Assembly: GCF_000524195.1 (NCBI RefSeq)
Contig: NW_020170385.1
Location: 268,029 to 332,028, forward strand
Direction: 5' to 3'
Source of the DNA: Echinococcus granulosus
Taxonomy: Eukaryota > Platyhelminthes > Cestoda > Cyclophyllidea > Taeniidae
Length of the DNA: 64,000 nt
Shown here: in pieces, positions 1 to 13,100 of the stretch
How positions within the stretch are numbered: the first letter of the stretch is position 1
How the letters are laid out: every line of letters starts with the position of its first letter
The notes under the pieces: generated by a model
Told to the model about the DNA's origin: nothing
Database searches by the model: none
The model's input: only the letters and a program-made list of their open reading frames with translations
Position numbers and translations under genes: made by a program

Positions 1-2906
1 GGGACCAATTGCTATTAGCACTGGTATCGTACAACGGTTTCAGACGGCGGTAGGCGTATTCGTTGATGATCAAAGTGGGGATGGTGCAACAGAGAGGAAG
101 TATAATTGCTACAATTATTTGATGCTTGAAACGGCTGTTGGAGTTAGGATCTGACCCACGCGCGCGAAGCATCATACCCTAAGACAATAAGGCATAAATG
201 AATTAATGTGAAGTTTAGGTATTATAGAATTTTAAAAGAAAAAAAACTTGGTCACTTTTTTTCAAAAAACTCACATTTTATTGATGCTAGCCTTGAAAAC
301 ATGGCTCAGAGTAAATTAGAATTTATTTTTTTGAGTTGACACAACATTACACTAAAAACCGACTATCATTCTGGAAGTGGAAGCGACCTTTTTGAGCCGG
401 CCGAATGAACTTCATAGATTCTTATGGGATGGAGCGAAATGACTCAGTGCTGCAGTAAGCTCCCGGAAATGGAAAAATTGGGAGTTTCTCGTGCAAAGCG
501 TTCTGCTTAAATTGGGTAAAAGCTTTACTGATGAATAATTTCTCAGTGTTTGTACATCAATAGGTGCAGTCTTGAGCGGTTTGAATGGCAGACTAGTCAA
601 CCGGGTGTTTGTGTGTACGTCGTGTATAGATCACTAGAATTTTCTAAAACGCGCTGTTTAGCTTTCTGCCTTGAACACTGCCACAACTTATCATGATCAA
701 ATTATGTTATTAAATTCACTGAGAAGTACATAATTCTTTTTGGAAAATCTTTTTGGGAATTCTACAATAACGGGAGTATTTCTTTAGTATGACGAGATGA
801 ACAGACAGTCGAGCTAATTTATGGAATGTGAACGCGTTTCTCAAGTTGAGGGAAATTCCACTAGTTAACAAAACAAAGAGAAGACGTGTGGATGCACAAC
901 TTCACGAATGTTTTACACCTGATCGAATTGAAAGTGTCCATCATTATCCAAATCCCACCTATTCACATAGGCAGCAAAAATTCTCACAGAACCAGTAGCA
1001 CAGACAAAGCAGTGGGAGGAAGTAGGAAGGGTATGACTTCAATCAGGGTGCTAGTGAAAGCACCCATAAGGCCAGTTAAATTAAAACTCATCCGACTGTC
1101 ATGAGTTAACAAGCGACGCTAACACTAGCAAATGAAGACACGATTAATCAAACTTCAGGGGAAAGAGTGCCAAAATACCACGTCCTGACTGGAGAAATTT
1201 TCCTTTAATATTAACAAGTACAGTGAGGTGGCCAGTTCGTACTGGATAATCTGTTGTAATCCTTGTTGTGAAGAAATTTACTGAATTGGTTTCACCTTCA
1301 TTGAGCCTTTACTTCTGACTTGGAGATCGCATTTCCTGTTTTTATCGCAAATAATCACTTTCTTTGCCAGCAAATGCTAGACGTCACTTGGAGGACTGAA
1401 CATAAAGGCCAAAAGTAAACGTGACAATGAGGAAGAAGTTACGATTATTATGCATGATGGGTGGGTACACACTAGGGCTTTTTGGACCAACCACTGTGTG
1501 TAGGTTATTCACTGTTCAAAATGCGTTGTCAAAACACTGATGCGAAATGCACACAAGTGAGTGATGCTTATTCACTTATGTTATTGACATCAGCACCATC
1601 GCATATCATGTAACTCATCGTTCACCTCTTCGAGGAATTAGAGTGTTATGTGAATATCCTATGCGCACCAGTGTTCTTAGCCCTCAAAGACATTTTCTAA
1701 TGTAAACAGTTTCTCACTTTGGTTTCAGTCACAATTTTCTAGAAGTGATCACCTGGTCAACCTGCATAAAATCCCCTGTTATTTATTCGGAACAGTTTGT
1801 TTGCTAACGCATAGAAAATGCAATTTTACCATTGCTTTGGTGTTTCTGTCTCTCACTTTCCTGCAGCAGTAACACAGAAAAGCATGCTGGAACACTCGAG
1901 TAAGGCCGAAGGTACGTAATAATTCCGTGGCAAAAATTGCCATCCAAACGAAAGCGGCAAGAAGGAGGAGCTGGAGGAGGCAGGCGAAGATAACGCACAT
2001 TGGTCGGAGAGGCGCACTGAGGAAGTCCATGACGCCACTGGCGAGGAGGAAGGCTACCAGCGCACTGAACAGTGTGCAGCAGAGCGCGATCATCATTTTG
2101 CCTGGGAGCGGTCTCCTCAATCGCGCCGAGCTGGCAAATAAGTAGATGGCGATAACCAGTGCGATCATTGAGAGGGAGCAGCAGATCCATTGAATCAACT
2201 CAAAAACAGATTTTGTAGAGGACCTCTCTGTATCCGCTTCATCTTCTTCTGGAAGCGTGAATATGGAGTCCCAGGTGAAGAAGGATCGTAGAACTAATGC
2301 GTATGAGTCACAGAAGCTTACATTTTTCGGCATTTCAGCCTGGACGAAACATTTAATAGCATCCTCCTGATTGTCACAAAGTAGTCGTTTTGGAAGGCGT
2401 TTTATCTGTTTGGTGGAAGAAACATTATGACACTGTGCGCAATATATATTTGCGTATATATCATTCGATTTAGAGTCGACAACCGGAGAGACTTTCCGAA
2501 TAGCTAGGTTTAAATGCATGCCTAAGTTTCGTTTGTTTCCGGTCTTAAGTTTTGATAGGAGTTGATTTTGCAGTTTACTGACGGATTCCACCTCTGGAGG
2601 AAATACAGGGATGTCGGTGGAACAGAGGGTTGCTAAAGTGGGCGGTGCTTCTGGCGGACACTGACCGATGGCCATGACACGCGGCTCCAGGTGGACCCCA
2701 GCTGTGAGGAGGAGGCCGCGCATGACTCCAATGCACTGTAACCTCGGATTGGCCATTGCATACTTTTCTGCTTCACCTGTAGTTGTATTGTCACGGCTGC
2801 GAAAGAGACCGAATTCGCCGCTTCTAGCCGATCCGCCAGAAGTCGTTGTCTCACTGCATACTTGTGGCACGAGAAGCAGTGCAATATGAATCACTGCAAT
2901 TAACAT
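1..2906 (-). CDS. Class-B-like (adhesion/Methuselah-type) seven-transmembrane receptor, 3' part cut by window edge
   Basis: Two exons are visible: 2906-1857 (350 codons) and 178-1, which continues beyond the window. The intron runs from donor AAA|GTGAGA to an acceptor ending TTGTCTTAG, phase 0. The start follows from the signal peptide (MLIAVIHIALLLVPQVCS). An ectodomain of about 215 residues holds paired cysteines, including the block NIYCAQCHN. It is followed by TM1 (from about residue 238), TM2, and TM3 with Phe-Val-Trp-Met, typical of class B receptors. Exon 2 encodes an intracellular loop, TM4 and the start of extracellular loop 2. No GPS autoproteolysis motif is seen before TM1. It is a paralogue of the plus-strand receptor at 7148-14367: same architecture, same intron position and phase. 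It lacks that gene's somatomedin-B-like N-terminal motif. It is presumably a plasma-membrane receptor; the ligand is unknown. Family assignment rests on membrane topology and short motifs. Confidence 0.8.
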
Positions 2907-5900
2907 ACTTGAATGTCACGGTGTCTGATTTTTGTATGGCACATTTGCAGCCCGAATCGAAAATTTTGTGCGCTGGCTTCCGCCAATGGCTGCGTTGGTA
3001 GGTTTCTATTGGTGGACGTGAAATGAACGAATCAAGTCAGAGCATATACCGTGTTTTTGCCACAGTGTCATTAGTAGTCAACAGTGCCTAACCTGAGACA
3101 ATTCACATGAGTGTTTCACAATGAACCTGTGATATACCAGAAATGAAGTTAAAGCTAGTCCTAATGAAATGAGCTGGCATTTTGATCCTAAGGAGGCCTG
3201 GAATAATCGATGGAAGGGAGGGAGTTGCCTTCGCCATTTAATGTACTTTGTAAATTGCTTAAAATGATACGTTATGTTAGGTCTTAAAAGCAAAGTGTGC
3301 AATAATTTATTTTTGGCGCCGAGTAAAAGCAAAAATTTGAAGAACTTGCCCTGAAAGTGATAGCTAAATCGACTTATTAGAATTTTGAGAAATGCCTGGA
3401 GTATGTTATAAGGTACCCCAAATATGCTTCAGCGCCATGTTTCGCTGAAAGGTTTTTACTTAATCTGATTCACGCAACATGGTTCTCCCTCAAGTGGTAC
3501 ACACAACTTTAATACGACACATATGTGTGTGCAGAAAGTTGCTCCTTTTATAAAAAATGACCTGCTTTTATTAAAAAAGATGAAGAATCTAAGATTGGAA
3601 TTAGCTATACAACTCTGCACTGCCAACAGCTTGACTAGTCCTGAGATTCTTTTAAAGTAGTGGGAATCCACTTTTTTAAGCTATAACGACTTGAGCGAAT
3701 GAATAGGATGAAACGCTAATAAAGGAAGTAGGTTAAAATCTTAAGTACATATTGAGAATTAGTAAATAAAATGACTTGACTTGTGTGATGAACATTTAAT
3801 ATGGCATATGCAAGATATTAATGTTTAGCAGAATTGATGTATTCAACAGCGGGTGGGTTGAAATAAGAGTCAGCTTATCCTATTCCTAATTTCATGAAAT
3901 TCTTCGTTTGTATTTTCTGCAAAAAACAGCTACCTCTGAGCATTGTGCTTTCCTGTTCAAATATAGGACAGTCGCAAAAGTAGTGAAGCCTTGTCTTCCT
4001 CTCCACATGCTAAGATGAAGGGTTAGCGCTTTGCAAAATTGCTTAAACAACGCTAAATTGAGCTGCTAAAGAAATCTCTCATCTTGGCATCCTTTTTATT
4101 AGGACAAAAGACCTCAAATACGCAGAGAGGAAGCCAGAAATGGCCCTTACGAATGCACCCATGAGAGTGTGTCGGTGAAATCGACAAATGTGTGATCCAC
4201 GCCTCTTTCCAATGTAAGCTCTGCATGGCTGCTACTCATTACAGAACACAATCGAATGTCACGTCACTATGGCTTCAATGCACCACTGTTATTTGTTTAA
4301 GAAGGTCTGTTTTAATGAGCCATGCCTAATTTGGACATTAATGGACTTTTGTCTTAATAAGTGCAGCTTATTTACATGCACTAACAGCAGTTTCATAAAC
4401 TTATGTAGATCACACCAGTCCATTGTCTCGGAATTAGCAAGATAGTCAATACTAAATCCAACTGGCATTTACAAAGCTTGACAGTACAATGCACAAAAAG
4501 CATTACTTTCGAGCAATCTACTAGGTGTGAAAGCATTTACGATTTACCTTTTTTTACGCTAAGTCCAGTGTGCTTTACCATGAAACAAAAATATTTTAAT
4601 CCAATCCTCTCGTTTATGACATTGTTTAAGGCTAGTCGATGTAGCGATCTGGTTTCATTATTAAACGTAGGACATTACTCAACTTCATTTTTCCGTTTTC
4701 ACATTATTAGTGCAACTAACTATCATAAAATATTTCCGCCGACTTTGATTCATATTTTAATCTTAGTGCAAATTTGCCAAGCTGCTTTGTTTGCTTAATT
4801 TCTCATAATATAAGAAAAAACCTCACCTTCACCGACAGCTTATTGTCTAAGTATAAACGTTACGTCGATATGCCAGTTTTGCCGACGCATCCAAAAACGT
4901 AGTTGCAGGCACCAATTCAAACTTGGTGCTCCTAGATCCAATAAAAATGCGTCAAGCTGTCCGCCCAATCAACTCCCACGTTTCCAATGTAATCAGATCC
5001 AATAATGAATCGGACTTTAAAAGGTGAAATAAAGCAACTTACAAGTTTGTTAGTCCTCAAAAATAAAAGTCGCGCTCACTCTGTGGGTAAAAACTCGTGA
5101 TTATTTCTGAAAGCCCAAAAAAGGGAATATCGAGGCTCCAGCCGCATCAATAGCAAGGTAACGCATTCAGTAACATCTACTACACACCGTTGTTTTGTGC
5201 AATACTTTTTTTTAAAGTTCCGTCTGCTCATGTTTATTTTCAAAGATTTGTTACCCCTCCATTAAATAATGTATCCATTTTCTGGATTTGCCACATATTA
5301 CGTATTTTTCAAACAGATTTCGAGTGTTGAATTTACAAGCTTAGTATTGAAATTTTCGGGGGATAGCACCAATTTTATGGGTAAAAGGCGAATTTCAGCC
5401 ACCGACATGAATAAGAAGTAGTTATGAAAATTATTTCAAAATGAAACCGTCCATTCAATACAAAATGATTCAAAATGGGCGTGTAGGTATGTAAATGATA
5501 GTCTAGCATTTCACGAGATGAAAACGCGTTCCTTTGAATAATCCACAATGCCACGACTATGCCCTAGAAGAAAAAGGATGGGATATTATGCCAAGAAATG
5601 GTATATTAAAAAAGTACGTACCGGAGACCTACATTGACGAAACGGCTTAAAAAGGGTTGTGTTGACGGGGAAGACAATTTAGAACACACACCGATATACT
5701 CTGCATTAATAATAATGAGGTGTGTTGGATAGAAGCAATGATCTAGGCAGACTGCAACAAGAAATGCAGGTGGGGCACGAGAAGGATTTAGTAGTATAGG
5801 AGTGATGTAAATCACATCAGTACAATAAGAGCACCGTAAATGCAGTTCCTCAGGCAAAATCGTAAGATTAATCTACGCAGTTGGACTTGTTTAAATTTTT

Positions 5901-7147
5901 GGTCATGGGATGCTATTTGGATGAATCTCTGGTTGCATCCCCAGCAGTATCCTTGGTGGTTACCCATGCGAAAGCAGTTGTAAAGGTGTATCAAAAAAAG
6001 CGCATTGAAAGAATTTAGCGGATTAACTTTGATTCGTGGAAAAGAAACATAATCCAGTTATCCTTTTAGATTCTCCTTTTTGAATTTGCAAAGTCAAGCG
6101 GCTTACATTCGTCAGACTCCCCTGCACTTCACTCACTTTATTATTTAGATAAAAGTGCTGCCTACTATCCCTTTTTTCAAGCAGTTTAAAGCTTTTTACC
6201 AACCTTGACCGAGATTTCATCAAATTGGACGTTATTTTTACATTAATGCCAAATGCCTGCTCGCTTAATTTAAATAGGTAAAGGCGTCTTTCTAAATCTA
6301 CCTATAGATCCGAATGCCTGACCTCTACTATATAAACCGCGTGAAAAACATTACTTGGAAGAATTGCTTCCTCATATTCATGAACTTGACTACACATTAC
6401 TTACCTTTAGGAACACTGAATGATATGCAATTTCGTTCATAGATCCGGTCGCACTGAAATGCTTCATCAGAAAATCGGCCAGTAATACAAGTGTGATGAA
6501 ATGTCATGTCAGATGGGGAAATTCCTTCGAACCCACCATAATGAAATAAGGATCTTTCTAGTTGGTGAGGCAGAGGTATACGTAAGAAGTTTCAACCCCA
6601 AGAGGTGATACCATGTACAAAACTGCCGAAATGCCGTCCCATTGTAACACACATGCGCTGAGCAGCCACTTAGCAACGCTACGATTCCATCCATCAAGAC
6701 CTGCAAGTCTCGTAATAATGGGTAAAATGTAAGCAGCATCTAAATAGGATTCTCTAAAAGCGGGCCGCAGTGAGAGAAGCAAATAACAGTCATAGCATTT
6801 GTACACTGCATTAGCAGCCTTCCTGGGGTTTTCTTTATGGTACTAAAAATAGGGGCTTAGATTCACTTCCGCTGTAAAGCATTATAGAAGTTAAATTTCA
6901 GGTTTCGCGTGATAAGAATTTTTATATTATTGAATACTAAATGCGTATAAAAATAAAATACTTCTCTTTTAGATATATTCTTGGCAGTACAGTATGGGAT
7001 GTGCAGGATCTGCCTGCTGAAAACAGACAAATTATTATCCACCAAAGCCAACCAATCAGCTTGCTTTACAGGCTTGTGTGTTCACGCCAAGAAAACGCAA
7101 ACACTCGTGGTTGTTAGCACAAAAAATAACTGAGAGGAACACTGCTG
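2907..7147. other. Shared upstream region of the head-to-head receptor pair
   Basis: This 4.2-kb AT-rich stretch separates the start codons of two divergently transcribed paralogous receptor genes, so it should hold both promoters. Open frames here are short, lack splice context and read as random. No TATA/CCAAT arrangement, RNA gene or recognisable repeat stood out. Confidence 0.5.
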
Positions 7148-10100
7148 ATGCTGGGTTTTCCACTGTTACTTCTTTTTACCTTCTCAGCATGGGGAGAGGA
7201 CTTCAAGAGCGTCCTCCTAGGCGAGTGCATGAGTGGCGTAGGGTGCTTCTGCGACTACAGATGCCACGACTTAAACGACTGTTGTGCCGCTGTAAACAGC
7301 ACCCTGTCGCCACTTTCATCCGAAGGGGATGCTGTGCCATCAGTCTGTCTGAGTATAGAAAACGTATTTCTAGAGGATATGATATTGCCAAGCGGCGATT
7401 ATGTCAGTGCAATCACCCACTGTCCATCCGAAAAGCCAATTAGTGAAGAAGTGAAATTAGGGTGCGAAGAGGCTGATCTGATGCTGGTTGCCAGCCGGGA
7501 GGAGAACCTTTTTCAATGGCTACGAACACACGCGCGTTCAGTAGTTCCTGTAGTAAGTTTCCGCAACAGGCGACTTTATGGCAACGTGTTTTGTGCCATT
7601 TGCAATGGACAATCTCAAGATCAAGTTCACTTCTCACCAATTCACTTGGGTTGCAGAAAAGAAGGCAATACAACGGAATGCCTTGTTAGCGTAAAACTTC
7701 CAGCGAGTTTGAGTCGGCCTTGCATTCCTCAGCGGTCTAGACTCCTTAGCCCAAAAGTCAGTTTCCTCAGTATGGACGATCTCTTCATCATACCCGATGA
7801 ATATCTCAACAGCCAATACATCACTCTTCCTCTCAATTTTGGCAAAGATGACAAAAACAGCAACAGTACCAACAGGAACAAAACACAGATTTCCAGTGCG
7901 TCATCAAATCCAGTGTACGATACAGACAATAGAAATGCAGTTTACACTTGGGTTCAACTAGCACTACTCATCTTCTCCATCGTTGGGCTAACTCTTATGC
8001 TAGTGGTCTACGGTCTGACTGCCAAATTGCGGCGATCGTTAGCCGGCATCTTGACCATGGGACTGGGAATAGCACTGCTGGTGATGGAGGCGACCTTTTT
8101 GATGGTCGCATTTGCCGTCTCTCATGTGGAAAATCGCGGATTTTGTGTCTTCATGGTGGCGTTGCTCCTTTACTCGCTCCTCTGTAGTTTCACATGGATG
8201 ACGCTCCTTGCTACGCAGCTTCTCCTCACTTTCGGAAACTGTAGAAACTGCTTTACTATATGCTGGAAGTTCCTCACTTGTCATTGGAACAAAAGAACGG
8301 TAAGAGACTTCTAAAAATACACATTTGAAACATTTAGTTCTGTAGAATTTAACTCAAAAAACACTTCTGTCAGTTCATACGCGCCAAATTCCAAATTTCT
8401 TTTTCAATTGTGAAGGTATTTAGTAAACTACAGATTTCGGGCATTTGTGGGCCTAAAATGGGACTATAGTTACGTCCTATCTGTGATTATTGTCATTTAA
8501 ATGTTTTCGAAATTTTAAGAGCCTTACTTTTATTCCATTAACTTCAATTTCGTACTTAATCAATGCCAAACATGCGGTTCCACAAATATGTGAAATCGAC
8601 GAATCTGTAGAATTCTTAACTGCACAAATCAAATGGCGAATTACAGAGAAACCTTTTAAGCACAATTCAAATTCCACGATGTGAATAATCAATGCATTTG
8701 AATTAAAAACTACTCTTTTGAACAAGCTTAAGAGCAGCCCATTCTACTGTTGGCTTAATATTGAAGTTTTAAGTAGGTGAGATTATAGCATTACTGAATG
8801 ACCGTGGCGGAGAATATTTAAAATGAAAACAGAATCCCAACCTTGGATAATAATGGTTCCGAGTCACATGTCACATCGTGCTCGGTTTAAATGTTCTGGC
8901 AACATGAATGATAAAAAAACCTTCCATCTCCTTAAAAGCCTTACCAGTATACCAATCGCTGAGTGGGATAACGGAGATTTCTGGAAAAAAAGAAGTAACA
9001 GCACCAAAGTGTCTTCTAGAGCCAACTAGTAGTATGAGCAATCTGCCGAAAATATTAACTCATCATTTTCTACTAAGACGATTAGCATTGAGGAAGAGCT
9101 TTAACGAAAGCACCATTGAATGTTGTAGCATAGCATCTGTACACTGGCTCTTCTTCACCCACACCAGCTGTGAACTATACGATCTCGAAATGCACTCATT
9201 TAGAATCGCTTAGACGTCGCCGTTTTACTTAAAACTTTAATTTTGATCCCTCTATGTTCCGTACCCTTTTTACAAAAAATACTTGCAAATTATAGATGGT
9301 ATACTCGCTACATTTCTCAGTTTCTACCTTCAATTTATGGAAAATTTTAATGGCTGGACTTCCATGGAGTTCATAAAACTTCCCTTTTGGTTCAATGTAA
9401 TAAAATCACGAAGTCAATTTTTAATTTGTTTTATCCAAAAAGTTTCAAAAATCGGAAAATCACAAAGTTATGTCAACTTCAAAGAGTTGATTGGAGTCCC
9501 GTCGGGTATAGTGATAACTCAGAAGTGGGAATCACAAACATAATTATTTAGACATTTTTGTCTGCTTTATCCTTTAAGCATCGAGTTTGGTCAGGCCGAG
9601 TTAGCTCATCAAAAACATGGCAAGCATGTTGAAATATCGTTATTTTTCTGGAAGAAAACAATCTTATCTGGCAGGATTGAGTGGGGTACTTCTTAAGGCT
9701 ACCAAATTGGTAAAGTGGCAAAGTACTTTGACCTTATTGGACTTAGGAACAAGTGACGAGCTTGTTTAAATATCAAATTGTCCTTACCATTCCCTTTTCA
9801 TTAAGTCTTGAGTCCAACTAATTTTCATTTTACGGCAGATACAATATAGGGCCGATTGCTAATTATGTCACTATCAAGTGTGCAAGCACAAGCTGAAACT
9901 GCACTGAAGCACCTTCCAGTGCTCACATTCAAAGTGTTTCGCAACACATGTCAGAGGGAAGTGCGTTTTTTAGCACCGGCGTTTGGGCTAAACAAAAACG
10001 ACAAAAAGGGGACAGAAAACTAGGTAATTCGGACGTCGAGGCTGCAGTAATTCATTTAAGTTAGCAATTCATTCAATGAGCATCTGGACTTCACTACCCT

Positions 10101-13100
10101 TATGGTCTGCACGCTGAAAGTGGTCACCACGGCCATTGTGAATTGCAACGCTAACGAGTCCAGTGAGCGCAATAAATTGCACGGCGATGATTTCCTCCCT
10201 TTTTAATCACATGTGCACAGGATCCAGAACATGTTCGATATTAAAATATTAATAAAGTGTTAATAAGCATACTACACAGCCTTTAGCGTCTTAAGCGTAA
10301 AACATCATCATCATGCATCATCGATCGAATGCACTATTCTTAATGTATCTACACTATCCAGCTTGTCAATGGCACAGTTTCTTAGTTTATGGCAAATATA
10401 GATTATGATAACTCATTGAAGTTCTGGTTATTTGCTTAAGCATGCCACAACTTCAGCTTATCAACCTTAACCTTCTTATCAAGTTTTCTCCACTTCGGTT
10501 CCATAAAGCTGCTACGTTGGAAGAATTTCAAAGACCATCATTAATTTTTTATTATTTGTGGTTCCATTTTGATTAAGCACGATTTTAAAAACCAATTCTT
10601 TGACTTTTGTCTTCAGGATAGGAATCTTAAAAGTAGTCTCTTGAAGGAAGTCATTTTACCTTATTTTTAAAGGCGTAATTAAAGATCTTCTAGCTTTTTT
10701 CGGCTCTACGTTATGGATATTTCGAAAGTAAGCGAAATGGATTTTTGAGAAGATGAAGGGATGCTCGTCGGTCCGGCTGGAGTGATTTGAACTGCATTTA
10801 TGCGCAGTTACATGAAATCCTCTAACAAGAGTGACGTTCGTGAGTTAGCAAAGGTGATTTGGGACCAATCCCACCTTTTTCTTCTTAAACGCCTTAAGTA
10901 CTCTACATCAAAGGTTGAAGTGTTGGGAATAGTTAGAGCACTGCTATGTTTCAATTTTATTGTACAAAACATGGGAAAACTAGACTGCCATAAAATCTAA
11001 TTTATTTCATCTTGCCATGAAAGGTGAATAACCCGCGGGCTGAAAGTCGTAGAGTCGGTCCCGCTGAGATGTAGCCGCTGTAAATGAAAGCATTTTATAC
11101 ATAAATGGGTTTCAAGTTGCACCATGACAAGAGTTCGGCTTTTGATGGACAGTAAGTATGCGTCGATGGAAAGATAAGTCCATTGACACTTCTTTCAGCA
11201 AAGAATTCCTCACAAGTTAAGTATAATGCACTTATCTGAGTTGGAAATAGTTTAAAAAGCATAATTTAAGAGGCATAAGATAGTGTGGAGCAGCTATGAT
11301 TATAGTGCATTTAGGTCACTGCGCTATTTTTTAGTACTTGTATGGGTTCATTGTTTTATTTACCACGATGTATCGTCGTGAATCGTGGTCCCTCAATACT
11401 GCATTAGTAACTAGCAATGGTTGCCTTCCCTAAATCGTATGCATAAGCGTAAAAATGCATCAATGCGATTCAGGTAAGTGATGGCTCGGGATCTTTACTG
11501 TGATCGCAATTTGTGACCCACAACACGATCTAGAATGCATTAACCATTCAAAAGAAGCCTTAAAAGCACATACTTTTACTAGATCCAGCATCATATTTCA
11601 AATGCAATCAACACACTTTTGTGTTTCCAATTATAAGAGCTAGGCTATGATTCTCACCCATGATGGCTTGACGAATTATTGGGAATACACTCATGAACGA
11701 AGTGCACATGCAGACTTTTATGCATGATGTCCTTTTCAAGGCTAATAGGGAAAAGGCGCAATTTTATTCTTCTATTATGAAAAATTTTAGCAACTATCGG
11801 TTTGCTTAAATCCTACTAATGCCATCTATCTTCCCGGTTGTGTCATGCATACATTTCGAAATCGTCAAGAAACAAACGTAGCCATGTCCACTATTTCTCT
11901 CTACTCGATAAAACCACAACCTTTTTACCTCGAATCATAAACCTACACGAGAGTGCTCACAATTCGGACAATTTTTCAGGCCTCGCTAGCTAAAACACAA
12001 ACACATTCGGCCTAAGATCAAAGCAAATTTTTGCAGTTGAAATGCATCTGGTTGATACACTCGTATCCTCAGTTTTACTTCACTGAGGCGTATGGGGGAG
12101 GTGGTTCTTTTGAGGGCAGTCTTTTTTTGGATAAATGGTCTTGGTGCTGGTTTAAAAATTTGACTTAGTCTTGAAGGGAAATTCCAGCGGTATTACGTGA
12201 ATGTCAACTCTCGACTGGAATTCATTCCCACCACATGCTTCAAAGTCTTGGCGAAACGTTGGAAATTATCCTAGCAGAGGCTATGCACTAAACTCTAGGA
12301 TGATTATTAAGCTATTTGGTGGATATATATTGCATAAAAATGAATTAATGCCTCATATTTAACAAAATCGAATGTTTTTATGGCCAAATGCGCAAAAAGT
12401 GGGGTGCTGAATTAAAAGGAGCATCGTGATTAAATGGAGGACTTTCAACAAATGACTTGGCATATCTAGGCGTCCTCCTCTTATTTATAATTATATTTAC
12501 GTCAATCTACCGGATTCTTCGGGGATATGGTACACCGGCTGCCATTGTATTACGAAGAAATGGCCTATCCTTTTACACTCCCAACAGGGCTTTCTTTCAA
12601 GCAAGGCAGAATGGCCAACACTTATGCTCGAATGATAGAACCGCCTGGAAATTAACACGAATCACGTACCACTTTTCGGGATTACTGATGGCATTCGCAC
12701 TAGCGGGAGCATCATTTGAGTGGGCACAGCTCGCTGTTCGTTTACCGCGCAATTGTCTGTGGGAATAAAAAGTGTTAAAGCCCAAATATCTCAACGGATG
12801 CAAATCAAGCTTCTCAGCTGTAATTTTTGGCCCATTTGTCATTTTATTGGCCTTTTATTGGAGTCAGTTGGCCGAATTTGAAATGAACGTAATCAAACTT
12901 TTAACAGACTACAAAGAAGGCTAGCCCAAATTATGGTTTTCGATTTAAATAAAAGCATCCGGGCTTACGGTAAGGTAGGGAAGACCGTTGCCAAAGCGGT
13001 TTCAACACAACACCTATCAACTGAGTGATTCCATCCCTTCTCTGGCTAGCATAACCAACCAGGGCCATTCTCACACAATATAACGCTTTTGCAGCAATGG

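Noticed and set aside
12457..12768. Open frame with a YGTPAAIV string resembling a class-B TM4
   Set aside because: The true TM4 is encoded at 13525 onward, with matching splice phase. This frame has no splice context and no further similarity.
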